A stretch of DNA of 64,000 bases from JAPHTQ01 sp050288165 (lineage in GTDB: Bacteria > Pseudomonadota > Gammaproteobacteria > Thiohalomonadales > Thiohalomonadaceae): assembly GCA_050288165.1 (NCBI GenBank), contig JBNKDG010000006.1:1-64000 (forward strand), in the 5' to 3' direction. Below the pieces are notes generated by a model. That model did not search any database. It saw only the letters and a list, made by a program, of their open reading frames with translations, and had not been told where the DNA came from. The first letter of the stretch is position 1; every line of letters starts with the position of its first letter. This document shows positions 43,231 to 51,940 of this stretch, piece after piece. Both the position numbers and the translations under genes were made by a program.

Positions 43231-43406
43231 GCTCGTGCAGAGGCGCAAAGTCGCCAAGGAAAACAAGTTGTCGAAATATCCGGATTCGACTTGTTTCCTA
43301 CAGGCTCCCCATCGAACTTTCGCTAAGTTCAACATCGTCTCCTCTCACTGCCCGTTTACCGCTTGATACCGCTTTTCTTTGCGCCTTGGCGTCTTTGCGC
43401 GAGGCA
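43231..43406. repeat. Inverted-repeat element between etfA and ETF-QO
   Basis: GGCGCAAAGTCGCCAAGG at 43242-43259 recurs inverted at 43383-43400 as CCTTGGCGTCTTTGCGC, matching over 17 bases with one mismatch. Inside, ACAAGTTGTCGAA and TTCGACTTGT form a nested hairpin (43264-43297). The GCGCAAAGACGCCAAGGCGC motif is a commonly seen intergenic repeat type in bacteria. It contains no ORF. Confidence 0.6.
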
Positions 43407-43414
43407 GATATCAA

Positions 43415-44344
43415 TCAGTCCAGCGCAGCCGTCAGCGCAGGTACCGCCTCGAACAGGTCGGCGACCAGGCCGTAATCGGCCACTTCGAAAATGGGCGCCT
43501 CTTCATCTTTATTGATAGCGACGATCACCTTGCTCTCTTTCATCCCCGCCAGGTGCTGGATCGCGCCGGAGATGCCGACGGCGATGTAGATATCCGGCGC
43601 GACGATCTTGCCGGTCTGACCGACCTGGTAGTCGTTGGAGATGAATTTGGCATCGACCGCCGCACGGGATGCGCCCACCGCACCGCCCAGCTTGTCGGCC
43701 AGCGCCTCGATGATGGCGAAGTTTTCCTGGCTGCCCACACCGCGACCGCCTGAGACCACTACCCGCGCGGTGGTGAGATCGGGACGGTCGGACTTGGTCA
43801 GGTTGCGCGAGACAAAACGGGAAACGGCGTTGCCACCTGCTGCGGAGAGTGGTTCTACCGGTGCGGCATTACCACCGGCTTCGGCGGGGGCGAAGGCGGT
43901 GCCGCGTACGGTCATCACCTTTACCGCGTCGCTGCTGCGTACGGTGGCGATGGCGTTGCCTGCATAGATGGGACGCTTGAAGGTGTCGGCATCAACCACC
44001 TCGATCACCTCGGAGATTTGCGCCACATCGAGCAGCGCGGCGAGTCGCGGCATCAGGTTTTTGCCGAAGGTGGTGGCCGTGGCGATCAGGTGTTTGTATT
44101 CGCGCCCAATTTTCACGATCAGCGCGGCCAACGGCTCGGCCAGTCCCTGGGCGTAGCTGGCATCGTCACTCAGCAGGACGTGAGCGACGCCGTTCAGGGC
44201 GGCGGCTTCGTCGGCGACGGCACGGCAGCCTTCACCGGCCACCACAACTGTCACTTCACCCAGTTGAGCACCTGCGGTAACGGCATTGCGTGTCGCCGGA
44301 CTCAGTGCCGCGTTGTCGTGTTCAGCAATGACCAGAACGCCCAT
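43415..44344 (-). CDS. etfA: Electron transfer flavoprotein alpha subunit
   Basis: A 309-residue protein, MGVLVIAEHDNAALSPATRN. The C-terminal FAD-binding region VVVSGGRGVGSQENFAIIEALADKLGGAVGASRAAVD and GQTGKIVAPDIYIAVGISGAIQHLAGM is diagnostic. Domain I is residues ~1-190. It accepts electrons from acyl-CoA dehydrogenases. Its ATG overlaps the etfB stop by one base (TGATG). Confidence 0.97.
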   Translation of the reverse strand: MGVLVIAEHDNAALSPATRNAVTAGAQLGEVTVVVAGEGCRAVADEAAALNGVAHVLLSDDASYAQGLAEPLAALIVKIGREYKHLIATATTFGKNLMPRLAALLDVAQISEVIEVVDADTFKRPIYAGNAIATVRSSDAVKVMTVRGTAFAPAEAGGNAAPVEPLSAAGGNAVSRFVSRNLTKSDRPDLTTARVVVSGGRGVGSQENFAIIEALADKLGGAVGASRAAVDAKFISNDYQVGQTGKIVAPDIYIAVGISGAIQHLAGMKESKVIVAINKDEEAPIFEVADYGLVADLFEAVPALTAALD

Positions 44345-45093
44345 CAGAGTACCCTCGCTTCGTTACGCAGTTTGTCCAGTAGTGCGGCCACGTCGGCCAC
44401 CTTGATGCCGCCGCTGCGCTTGGGCGGCTCTTCCACTTTCAGCACTTCCAGGCGCGGCGCGATGTCGACACCCAGTTCGGCCGGGGTGAGCAGATCCAGC
44501 GGCTTCTTCTTCGCCTTCATGATGTTGGGCAGCTTGACGTAGCGCGGTTCGTTAAGACGCAGATCGGCGGTGACCAGTGCGGGCAACGGCAGGGCGACGG
44601 TCTCAAGTCCGCCGTCGATCTCGCGGGTCACTTCCACTTCGCCGTCGTTGAGTGTCACCTGGGAGGCGAAGGTGCCCTGCCCCCAACCCAGCAGCGCGGC
44701 CAGCATCTGGCCGGTCTGGTTGTTGTCGTCGTCGATCGCCTGTTTGCCCATGATGATCAGGTCGGGCTGTTCACGCTTGACCACCTCGGCCAGCAGTTTG
44801 GCGACCGCCAGCGGCTGCAACTCTTCTTCGCTCTCCACCAGGATTGCGCGGTCGATGCCCATCGCCAGTGCGGTGCGCAGGGTCTCCTGGCAGGCACTCT
44901 TGCCCAGTGAGACCACCACGGTTTCATCGGCCTTGCCCGCCTCCTGCAAACGCACCGCCTCTTCCACGGCGATCTCGTCGAAGGGGTTCATGGCCATCTT
45001 CAGATTGGCCAGATCGACACCGCTGTTATCAGCCTTGACGCTGATCTTCACGTTGGCGTCGACCACCCGTTTTGCGCAAACAAGAATCTTCAT
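44344..45093 (-). CDS. etfB: Electron transfer flavoprotein beta subunit
   Basis: A 249-residue protein starting MKILVCAKRVVDANVKISVK. The LGKSACQETLRTALAMGIDRAILV and ADLRLNEPRYVKLPNIMKAKKKPLDL regions are the AMP-binding and docking features of EtfB; the latter includes the leucine recognition loop that contacts partner dehydrogenases. GGAGCGACC precedes the ATG. It lies 28 bases downstream of the acyl-CoA dehydrogenase gene. Confidence 0.97.
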   Translation of the reverse strand: MKILVCAKRVVDANVKISVKADNSGVDLANLKMAMNPFDEIAVEEAVRLQEAGKADETVVVSLGKSACQETLRTALAMGIDRAILVESEEELQPLAVAKLLAEVVKREQPDLIIMGKQAIDDDNNQTGQMLAALLGWGQGTFASQVTLNDGEVEVTREIDGGLETVALPLPALVTADLRLNEPRYVKLPNIMKAKKKPLDLLTPAELGVDIAPRLEVLKVEEPPKRSGGIKVADVAALLDKLRNEARVL

Positions 45094-45121
45094 TGGTCGC
45101 TCCTGTTATCCAGCCCGGTAC

Positions 45122-46903
45122 TCACCAGGCCCTGTCGTCAAAATCCATCATGCTTTCCGCACCGGCATCGATGGCCCGATAGTGGCTCTCAATACGCGGC
45201 AGAATGCGCTGCATGAAAAAGCGCGCCGTTCTGACCTTGGCTTCATAGAACAGGGCTTCTTCCCCATCCATATTCTTCAGTCCGATCTCTGCACTCCGCG
45301 CCCACATGTAGGCCAGTCCGGTCAGTCCAAACAGTTGCAGGAAGTCCACCGCTCCAGCACCGATCTCCGCCGGGTTGACGGCGGCACGTTCAAGCAGCGT
45401 TTTCGCTGCGATCTTTAGTCGCCCTGCGGCGGCGGCCAGTGGTGAGGTGAACTCCGCCAGCACGGCGTAGCTACTTTTTACCTTCAGGTACTCGTGTACC
45501 GGGGCCAGGAACCGTTCGATCAGTTTGCCGTCGGCCATCAGCAGTTTGCGTCCTGCCAGATCCATCGCCTGAACACCGTTGGTGCCTTCATAGATCTGGC
45601 CGATGCGCGCATCGCGTACCAGTTGCTCCATACCGTGTTCTCGGATGTAGCCGTGGCCGCCATAGATCTGCACACCGAGGTTGGCCACTTCGAAGGCGGC
45701 ATCGGTGAAGAAGGCTTTAACCACCGGGGTCATCAAGGCCACCAGTTCATCGGCAGCCTGGCGTTCCTGCGGATCTTCGGAGTGGTTGGCGATATCGAGC
45801 TGTTGCGCCACCCAGACAGAGAGGGCGCGGCAGCCTTCGGTGAAGGCGCGCATGGTCAGCAGCATGCGGCGGATATCCGGGTGGACGGTAAGCGGATCGG
45901 CGGCCGCATCGCTTTGTGCACCCGATGGCGCACGTCCCTGCAGACGTTCTTTGGCGTAGACCACGGCGTTCTGGTATGCCGCTTCGGCGACCCCCAACCC
46001 CTGCATACCAACCGCCAGACGTTCGGTGTTCATCATCTTGAACATGGCGCGCATACCCTTGTTGACCTCGCCGACCAGCCAGCCCTTGGCGTCGTCGAAG
46101 TTCATTACGCAGGTGGCAGAGGCTTTGATCCCCATTTTGTGCTCGATGGCACCGCAGCTGACGTTATTGGCTTCGTCCAATTCGCCGTCGCTGTTGGGCA
46201 GGATCTTGGGCACGAGAAAGAGGCTGACACCGTGGATACCGGCAGGTGCATCCGGGGTGCGGGCCAGCACCAGATGGACGATGTTGTCGGTGAGGTCGTG
46301 ATCGCCCGCGGTGATGAAAATCTTGGTGCCGCTGATGCGGTAGCTGCCGTCGTCCTGGGGTACGGCGCGGGTACGCAGCAGGCCGAGATCGGTACCGCAA
46401 TGGGGTTCGGTAAGACACATGGCCCCGCTCCACTCACCGGAGGCCATGCGCGGGAAGTAGAGTGCTTTCAATTCGGGATCGGCGTAGCTCTCCAGTGCCG
46501 CCCAGGCGCCGTTGGTCAGGCCGGGATAGAGGCTGAAGGAGAGGTTGCAGGCGCAGATCATCTCGTCGACCAGCATGTGCAGGGATTTGGGTAGCCCCTG
46601 GCCGCCGTACTCGGCATCGAAGGCGATGCTGTTCCAGCCTGCCTCGGTGAAGTCACGGTAGGCCTCTTTGAAACCTTCCGGGGTGGTGACCTTACCCTCC
46701 TGCCACTGGCACGACTCTTCATCGCCGCTGCGATTCAGGGGTAGTAGCCGTGCGCTGGTGAATTTACCCGCCTCTTCCAGGATCGATTCGAGGGTCTCCC
46801 TGTCCATTTCCTCAAATCCCGGCAATTTCCGCATCGCCTCACCACGGTGAAGCTCGTAATAGGCGAACAGCATGTCTCTTATTGGTGCTTGGTAGAGCGG
46901 CAT
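45122..46903 (-). CDS. Acyl-CoA dehydrogenase, ~600-residue type (second copy)
   Basis: A 593-residue paralogue of the enzyme at 35221-37005. Conserved blocks are MCLTEPHCGTDLGLLRT, RISGTKIFITAGDHDL and QIYGGHGYIREHGMEQLVRDARIGQIYEGTN. It also carries the long C-terminal extension. It is the first gene of the leftward etfB-etfA-ETF-QO unit and is read from the promoter that contains the MerR-type operator at 46989-47004. Chain-length preference cannot be read from sequence. Confidence 0.95.
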   Translation of the reverse strand: MPLYQAPIRDMLFAYYELHRGEAMRKLPGFEEMDRETLESILEEAGKFTSARLLPLNRSGDEESCQWQEGKVTTPEGFKEAYRDFTEAGWNSIAFDAEYGGQGLPKSLHMLVDEMICACNLSFSLYPGLTNGAWAALESYADPELKALYFPRMASGEWSGAMCLTEPHCGTDLGLLRTRAVPQDDGSYRISGTKIFITAGDHDLTDNIVHLVLARTPDAPAGIHGVSLFLVPKILPNSDGELDEANNVSCGAIEHKMGIKASATCVMNFDDAKGWLVGEVNKGMRAMFKMMNTERLAVGMQGLGVAEAAYQNAVVYAKERLQGRAPSGAQSDAAADPLTVHPDIRRMLLTMRAFTEGCRALSVWVAQQLDIANHSEDPQERQAADELVALMTPVVKAFFTDAAFEVANLGVQIYGGHGYIREHGMEQLVRDARIGQIYEGTNGVQAMDLAGRKLLMADGKLIERFLAPVHEYLKVKSSYAVLAEFTSPLAAAAGRLKIAAKTLLERAAVNPAEIGAGAVDFLQLFGLTGLAYMWARSAEIGLKNMDGEEALFYEAKVRTARFFMQRILPRIESHYRAIDAGAESMMDFDDRAW

Positions 46904-46981
46904 ACGGTGTTTCCTTAACTCAGATGCGTCATCGCTTGTAGGTATTTGCTCGATTGACGAACGATGTCGTGACGTGCTGGT

Positions 46982-47010
46982 AATCTAGTTGACGTATACG
47001 TCAATGTCAA
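46982..47010 (-). promoter_or_regulatory. Acyl-CoA dehydrogenase promoter with MerR-type operator in its spacer
   Basis: On the minus strand TTGACA (47010-47005) and TAGATT (46987-46982) are 17 bases apart. The spacer holds TTGACGTATACGTCAA, a perfect 16-bp palindrome at 46989-47004, whose core matches the merR operator at 40952-40971. The region is shared with the divergent thiolase starting at 47054, so binding could control both. Confidence 0.75.
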
Positions 47011-47053
47011 CCATCATTCCCTCATCCAGACACGTCACCGAGGAATCCCATCC

Positions 47054-48241
47054 ATGTCAGAAGCTATCGTGATCACCCATGCAACCCGCACCCCTATTGG
47101 ATCTTTCGGTGGTGCGCTGGCTTCCATGCCCGCGGTAGATCTGGGAGCGACGGTCATTCGCTCACTGCTGAAGCAGTCGGGTCTGGACGGCAAACAGGTG
47201 GATGAGGTCATCTTCGGCCAGGTGCTGACCGCAGGGACCGGACAAAACCCGGCTCGGCAGGCGGCATTGAAGGCGGGACTACCCGTTGAGAGTTCGGCGA
47301 TGACCATTAATAAGGTGTGCGGTAGCGGGTTGAAGGCGGTGCAACTGGCGTTTCAGGCGATCGCCTGTGGCGACGTGGAGATCGTAATAGCCGGTGGGCA
47401 GGAGAGCATGAGCCTCTCTGCACATGTGCTGCCCAGATCAAGGAAAGGCCAGATGATGGGCGACTGGGCGATGAAGGATAGCATGATCGTCGACGGCCTC
47501 TGGTGCGCGTTGAACGATGTTCACATGGGCATTACCGCGGAGAACATTGCCGAACAGTTCAATCTCACCCGCGAGCAACAGGACGCCTTTGCTGCCGAGT
47601 CCCAGCAGCGAACCGAAGCGGCACAAAACGCAGGTCTATTCGATGCGGAGATCACCCCAGTAACCATACCGCAACGCAAGGGCGAACCGTTGGTCTTCGC
47701 GCGGGATGAATATCCCCGCGCCGGTACCAGCGCAGAAAAGCTGGGCGGACTGCGCCCGGCATTCAAAAAGGATGGCACCGTTACCGCCGGTAACGCCTCA
47801 GGTATCAATGACGGTGCTGCGGCGGTGCTGGTGATGAGGGAGTCGAAGGCGATTGAACTCGGGCTCAAACCGTTGGCACGTATCGTGGCCTTCGCCAGTG
47901 CCGGTGTCGATCCGGCAGTGATGGGTACGGGCCCGATCCCCGCCACCAATAAATGTCTGGAGAAAGCGGGCTGGCAGGTGGGCGATCTGGATCTGGTAGA
48001 GGCGAATGAGGCGTTCGCCGCACAGGCGTTGTCGGTGAATCAATCGCTGGGCTGGGACAGCAGTAAGGTCAATGTCAGCGGTGGTGCGATTGCCCTCGGT
48101 CATCCTATCGGTGCATCTGGTGCCAGGGTATTGGTCACCCTGCTCCATGGCATGCAGCGGCTATCTGCCGATAAAGGTCTGGCTACGCTCTGTATCGGCG
48201 GTGGTCAGGGAGTGGCGATGGCAGTGGAACGCGTTGAGTAA
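47054..48241 (+). CDS. Acetyl-CoA C-acetyltransferase (biosynthetic-type thiolase)
   Basis: A 395-residue AtoB/PhaA-like thiolase, MSEAIVITHATRTPIGSFGG. The nucleophilic Cys is in INKVCGSGLKAVQLAFQAI, the His in GGAIALGHPIGASGARV, and the second Cys in TLCIGGGQGVAM. It interconverts two acetyl-CoA with acetoacetyl-CoA. GAGGAA precedes the ATG. It is divergent from the acyl-CoA dehydrogenase and shares its operator region. A palindromic-ended repeat begins four bases after its stop. Confidence 0.95.
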   Translation: MSEAIVITHATRTPIGSFGGALASMPAVDLGATVIRSLLKQSGLDGKQVDEVIFGQVLTAGTGQNPARQAALKAGLPVESSAMTINKVCGSGLKAVQLAFQAIACGDVEIVIAGGQESMSLSAHVLPRSRKGQMMGDWAMKDSMIVDGLWCALNDVHMGITAENIAEQFNLTREQQDAFAAESQQRTEAAQNAGLFDAEITPVTIPQRKGEPLVFARDEYPRAGTSAEKLGGLRPAFKKDGTVTAGNASGINDGAAAVLVMRESKAIELGLKPLARIVAFASAGVDPAVMGTGPIPATNKCLEKAGWQVGDLDLVEANEAFAAQALSVNQSLGWDSSKVNVSGGAIALGHPIGASGARVLVTLLHGMQRLSADKGLATLCIGGGQGVAMAVERVE

Positions 48242-48245
48242 CTAT

Positions 48246-48390
48246 TAGAAGCTATCTCAAAATTAGGACTCGTGCCCGGAGACAAGGCGCAAAGACTGTG
48301 AGGAGCGGAGTTTACCGATAGTAAATGAGCACCGGAGTAGGCTTTGCAACGCAGGATCAGGGTATGAGAACAATTTTGAGGTAGCTTCTA
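48246..48390. repeat. Palindromic-ended dispersed repeat, full-length copy
   Basis: 145 bp bounded by TAGAAGCTATCTCAAAATT and, inverted, TAGAAGCTACCTCAAAATT: 19-bp terminal repeats with one mismatch, flanked by TA. The interior is shared with 4920-5062. It lies between two convergent genes. Its last three bases form the stop codon (TAG on the minus strand) of the lipoprotein gene at 48388-48642. Confidence 0.85.
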
Positions 48391-48642
48391 GACGCCGCAG
48401 GTATCGAGCTGTTTATGAAGTTCCTGTTTACGCTCATTGTCGCGGTGAATGTCGTCAACCATAGCAGGCAGGATATCTTTCACAATCGCGCCGACGGTGA
48501 CTTCGTTACCTGGGTTGTGATCACTGAGTTCAACGATCAGGCTACGGTCAATGACGCAGCCGCTCTGCAATACCGGGCTACTGCTGCACCCAGATAGCAC
48601 TAACAGGCACATCAACGGTAAGACACTTTTGTAGTTCCGCAT
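48388..48642 (-). CDS. Small lipoprotein, o-spanin (Rz1)-like
   Basis: 84 residues from the ATG at 48642 (GGGGAAG upstream). MRNYKSVLPLMCLLVLSGCS has a clear LSGC lipobox, so the mature protein would be a lipoprotein beginning at Cys19. The rest has a C-x-x-D-R-S stretch, a helical DDIHRDNERKQELHKQLDTC end and two further Cys. The first 65 bases overlap, in another frame, the end of the gene at 48578-48904, the usual layout of Rz/Rz1 spanin pairs. The stop codon is supplied by the adjacent repeat. No prophage surrounds it, and an unrelated small lipoprotein is possible. Confidence 0.6.
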   Translation of the reverse strand: MRNYKSVLPLMCLLVLSGCSSSPVLQSGCVIDRSLIVELSDHNPGNEVTVGAIVKDILPAMVDDIHRDNERKQELHKQLDTCGV

Positions 48643-48904
48643 TGCTCTTCCCCAATTTATCCCATGCTTGTTTTGCCCGCTGGCGGGCTGTTTCGATTTC
48701 TTTGTCTTTTTCCACCAGTACGTCACGACTTTCACTACGTGCCTTGGCCATCGCCTGCTGCATAGCGGCGATCGATTCATTCATACGGGTTTGGTAGAAG
48801 GCTTCTGTCTGGGAGATACCGGCGTCTTTGCCCTCACTGTAGGTCATGACAAATCCGACCAGCAGGGCGATGACCAGGGCAATGGTGATGTAGGTCCTTG
48901 TCAC
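48578..48904 (-). CDS. Small inner-membrane coiled-coil protein, i-spanin (Rz)-like
   Basis: 108 residues. One N-terminal membrane segment (TYITIALVIALLVGFVMTYS) is followed by a charged coiled coil (residues ~35-90) and an end NAELQKCLTVDVPVSAIW. The last part resembles the C-V-P-x-x-I-W pattern at the end of many phage i-spanins. Together with the overlapping lipoprotein it would span the envelope and fuse inner and outer membranes. No holin or endolysin gene is adjacent, so its present role is unclear. It follows the secreted Cys-rich gene on the same strand. Confidence 0.6.
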   Translation of the reverse strand: MTRTYITIALVIALLVGFVMTYSEGKDAGISQTEAFYQTRMNESIAAMQQAMAKARSESRDVLVEKDKEIETARQRAKQAWDKLGKSNAELQKCLTVDVPVSAIWVQQ

Positions 48905-48980
48905 TGAACGATTCCTTATTCCTGACGATTTGTAAGGCGATCCTTGGCGCCAATATTATCAATACTGCGCTGAACTGTCT

Positions 48981-49265
48981 TTACTGTTTATTGCGGCGAA
49001 ACGACTTAATCCTTTCGTCGGTGACATCTTGTGGATAGCAAAGCGGTGCGTAACCGCCCGGTTTGCTCCAGGCACTGCGCTTACCGCACTGTCTTCCGTT
49101 ACGCATAAAGTTATACGGGCACGGACAGTTGCCAGGATAGGCCGCGATGGATTGTTTGATCAGTAGTTGGCGGATATCACTATCGGACAGCGCCTCATTT
49201 TTGGCCGAGACAGCAAACGATGCAGCCAGACTTATTGCCATGAGGCAAATGGCAAGCGTCCGCAT
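48981..49265 (-). CDS. Small secreted Cys-rich protein
   Basis: 94 residues from the ATG at 49265 (an ATG at 49295 adds ten). Signal peptide MRTLAICLMAISLAASFAVS, AKN cleavage. The mature part contains NCPCPYNFMRNGRQCGKRSA and WSKPGGYAPLCYPQDV. A family of short exported proteins with this CPCPYN...CGKRSA...PLCY pattern exists in proteobacteria, but I know no function. The four Cys suit disulfides. It overlaps nothing and lies eight bases downstream of mtaB. Confidence 0.78.
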   Translation of the reverse strand: MRTLAICLMAISLAASFAVSAKNEALSDSDIRQLLIKQSIAAYPGNCPCPYNFMRNGRQCGKRSAWSKPGGYAPLCYPQDVTDERIKSFRRNKQ

Positions 49266-49272
49266 TCGTCTA

Positions 49273-50466
49273 TCAGCCGAGTAGTGCGTTTGCATCGACA
49301 GTCAGCGATGCGATCATTCCTTGATCGAGGTTTTCTGTTTTCAGCCGCAGGTAATTGCTGCTGAGTCCCTGGCCATTGGCTTCGACAAGCACCTGTACGT
49401 GCTTACCTATTTGGCTTTGTATGAACTGCTGGCGCAGTTCCTGCCCCAGATCGCGCAACTCCCCTGCGCGCTGTTTTTTAACCATCTGCGAAAGCTGCTC
49501 AGGCAGCTCCGCCGCCGGGGTACCTTCGCGTACAGAGAAGGGAAAAACATGCAGCTTGGCGAAGTGCAGCTTTTCCACAAAGGCCAGCGTTTCCCTGTGT
49601 TCTTCTTCGGTCTCACCAGAGAAACCGGCGATCAGATCGGCGGCCAGTGCCGTATCGGGGCGTACCGCCCTCGCCCGCTCGGCGATCCATTCCACCTCTT
49701 TGGTGCCGTGACCACGCGCCATGCGCTGCAATACACCTTCGCTGCCACTCTGCAAAGAGATATGCAGGTAGTCGCAGATGCGTTCGTTGGCATAGACATC
49801 AAAAAAAGCAGGCTGGATATATTCCGGGCCGATGGAAGAAAGACGAATGCGCGGCATCTTGGTGCGCTGCAAAACCGCTTCGAGCAGTTCGTGCAGTTTC
49901 GCCTGCTGTGGTTGGCGCGAATCGTCGCAGCCCCAGGCGGCGAGGTTGATACCGGTGAGGATCACTTCGCGCACACCGCTTTCATAGGCGAGATCGATCT
50001 GGCGCACAACCTGTTCAATCGGCAGGCTACGGTGAGCGCCTCGGGCGATACGGGTAATACAGAAGCTGCATTCATTGTCGCAGCCGGTCTGGATCGCTAC
50101 CGGCAGGCGGGTGCGTGAGTTTAGCGGTAGCAGCAGTTCGTCGTTTTCCACGCCAAAGTGCGCCAGCATTTCCGATTCGTCACCGAAGATCAACGCGCTG
50201 TCGTTCTGTGCCTGCCAGTCATTTTGATCGACACGCGGGCCGCAACCCATCACCGCCACCTGCTTTTGCAACTGTCCGGCACGGTTAACGGTCTGGCGCG
50301 ATTTGCGATCCGCTTCGGAGGTAACCGTACAGGTGTTGACGAAGATGTAGTCGGCCTCCTCCTCGTCGTTAACCGCGACATTGCCAGCGCTTTGCAGCGC
50401 GGCTGCGAGGCGCGCCGAGTCGAGCCAGTTCATCTTGCAGCCGAGGGTACGGATATAAAATTTCAT
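49273..50466 (-). CDS. mtaB: tRNA t6A37 methylthiotransferase MtaB-like
   Basis: 397 residues from the ATG at 50466 (MKFYIRTLGCKMNWLDSARL). The N-terminal UPF0004 cluster uses the Cys in TLGCKMN, NTCTVTSEAD and MGCGPRV. The radical SAM cluster is CDNECSFCITRIARG. A C-terminal TRAM-like segment (VQVLVEANGQGLSSNYLRLK) is present. It adds a methylthio group to N6-threonylcarbamoyladenosine 37 of tRNA. A MiaB role is less likely given the MtaB-type GCKMN and short length. Confidence 0.9.
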   Translation of the reverse strand: MKFYIRTLGCKMNWLDSARLAAALQSAGNVAVNDEEEADYIFVNTCTVTSEADRKSRQTVNRAGQLQKQVAVMGCGPRVDQNDWQAQNDSALIFGDESEMLAHFGVENDELLLPLNSRTRLPVAIQTGCDNECSFCITRIARGAHRSLPIEQVVRQIDLAYESGVREVILTGINLAAWGCDDSRQPQQAKLHELLEAVLQRTKMPRIRLSSIGPEYIQPAFFDVYANERICDYLHISLQSGSEGVLQRMARGHGTKEVEWIAERARAVRPDTALAADLIAGFSGETEEEHRETLAFVEKLHFAKLHVFPFSVREGTPAAELPEQLSQMVKKQRAGELRDLGQELRQQFIQSQIGKHVQVLVEANGQGLSSNYLRLKTENLDQGMIASLTVDANALLG

Positions 50467-50527
50467 TCTGGAGCGTTGCATTGCCGAGTGTCGCGGCCGG
50501 CAATTATACGTTAAATCCGCCGTGGGC

Positions 50528-51937
50528 TCACAGCGGTGAGCTGAATTCCACGAACAGGCTGATCAGTACTACCGCCAGCAGGTTCAGCCACAGGCCAGCG
50601 CGCGCCATTTGCGGCACCGTGAGATAACCACCGCTAAATACGATGGCATTGGGCGGCGTGGCGACGGGCAGCATAAAGGCGTAGGAAGCGGCAATGGCCG
50701 CCGGGATCATAAATAGCGTCGGGCTGACAGACATCGCGCCAGCCAGCGCCCCCATCACCGGCAGAATAATGGTGGCCGTCGCAGTGTTGGAGGTGACCTC
50801 GGTGAGAAAGATCACCAGTAGAGTGACCAGCGCGATCAGCAGCCACACCGGCACATCCTGCAAATCGCCCAGCTGGTTGATGATCCAGACCGTCAGCCCG
50901 CTATCGGCGAAACCGCTGGCCAGGGTAAAGCCGCCGCCAAATAGAATGATGATCTCCCACGGCAGTTTCACCGCGCTCTGCCAGTCGAGCAGGAAACGCC
51001 CCTTACGCCAGTCGACCGGGATCATAAACAGGATGATGGCGCCGGCCATGGCGATGGTTGCGTCGCTCACACCCTTGAGCCAGGAGACCGACACCAGACC
51101 ACGGAGAATCCAGGCGCAGGCGACGGAGATAAACACCACCAACACCAACCCCTCCTCCCTGCGCAGCGGACCCAGCTCATGTAACTGCTGTTGAATCAGC
51201 TGTTGCATCCCTTCCCCATCGTCCTGTTGCAGGGGATGGGCGATACGGGTCAGATAGATCCAGGACAACAGCAACATCAGCAGCGACAGTGGAAAGGCAA
51301 AGATCAGCCAGTCGGCAAAACCGATGGATATACCAAACTGCTGTTCCAGCACCCCGGCGAGGATCGCATTGGGTGGGGTGCCAATCAGGGTACTGACACC
51401 ACCGATGGAAGCGGCATAGGCAATACCCAGCAACAGCGCCACGGAAAACCCCTGGTTATCTTTATCCGCATTCAATCTGTCGATCACCGCCAGAGCGATG
51501 GGCAGCATCATCATCGCCGTGGCGGTATTGCTGATCCACATGGAAAGGAAGGCGGTTGCCAGCATGAAACCCAGCACGGTACGGCGTGGATTGCTACCGA
51601 CCAGACGAATGGTGTGCAGTGCGATCCGCCGATGTAGATCCCAGCGTTGCATTGCCATGGCAATGAGAAAACCACCGAGGAAGAGATAGATCAGATGATT
51701 GGCATAGCCGGTGGTGGTCTTGGCGGTAGACATCACGCCCAGTAGCGGGAAGGCGACGATAGGCACTAACGCAGTCACCGCCATCGGCAGTGCCTCGCTG
51801 ATCCACCACACCGCCATCAGCACGGTGACCGCCGCCACTGCACGTGCCTCGGGACTCATGCCCTCGGGCAGTGGCAGCAGTAACAGGAGGATAAACAGGA
51901 GTGGCCCGAGGAACAGGCCTATGCGGCGACGATCCAT
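50528..51937 (-). CDS. SLC13/DASS-family sodium:anion symporter
   Basis: A 469-residue protein with about 11 membrane helices. The two SNT substrate motifs are WISNTATAMMMLPIALAVID and EVTSNTATATIILPVMGALA. VWWISEALPMAVTALVP and GGFLIAMAMQRWDLHRRIAL are typical of the family. It imports dicarboxylates or related anions (possibly sulfate-like) with Na+. The 3' stop of the glutamate dehydrogenase is almost adjacent (three bases), so the genes may be cotranscribed. Confidence 0.9.
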   Translation of the reverse strand: MDRRRIGLFLGPLLFILLLLLPLPEGMSPEARAVAAVTVLMAVWWISEALPMAVTALVPIVAFPLLGVMSTAKTTTGYANHLIYLFLGGFLIAMAMQRWDLHRRIALHTIRLVGSNPRRTVLGFMLATAFLSMWISNTATAMMMLPIALAVIDRLNADKDNQGFSVALLLGIAYAASIGGVSTLIGTPPNAILAGVLEQQFGISIGFADWLIFAFPLSLLMLLLSWIYLTRIAHPLQQDDGEGMQQLIQQQLHELGPLRREEGLVLVVFISVACAWILRGLVSVSWLKGVSDATIAMAGAIILFMIPVDWRKGRFLLDWQSAVKLPWEIIILFGGGFTLASGFADSGLTVWIINQLGDLQDVPVWLLIALVTLLVIFLTEVTSNTATATIILPVMGALAGAMSVSPTLFMIPAAIAASYAFMLPVATPPNAIVFSGGYLTVPQMARAGLWLNLLAVVLISLFVEFSSPL

Positions 51938-51940
51938 CCG

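Noticed and set aside
45494..46594. 366-codon ORF antisense to the second acyl-CoA dehydrogenase
   Set aside because: Mirror of the coding frame of the dehydrogenase; no independent support.
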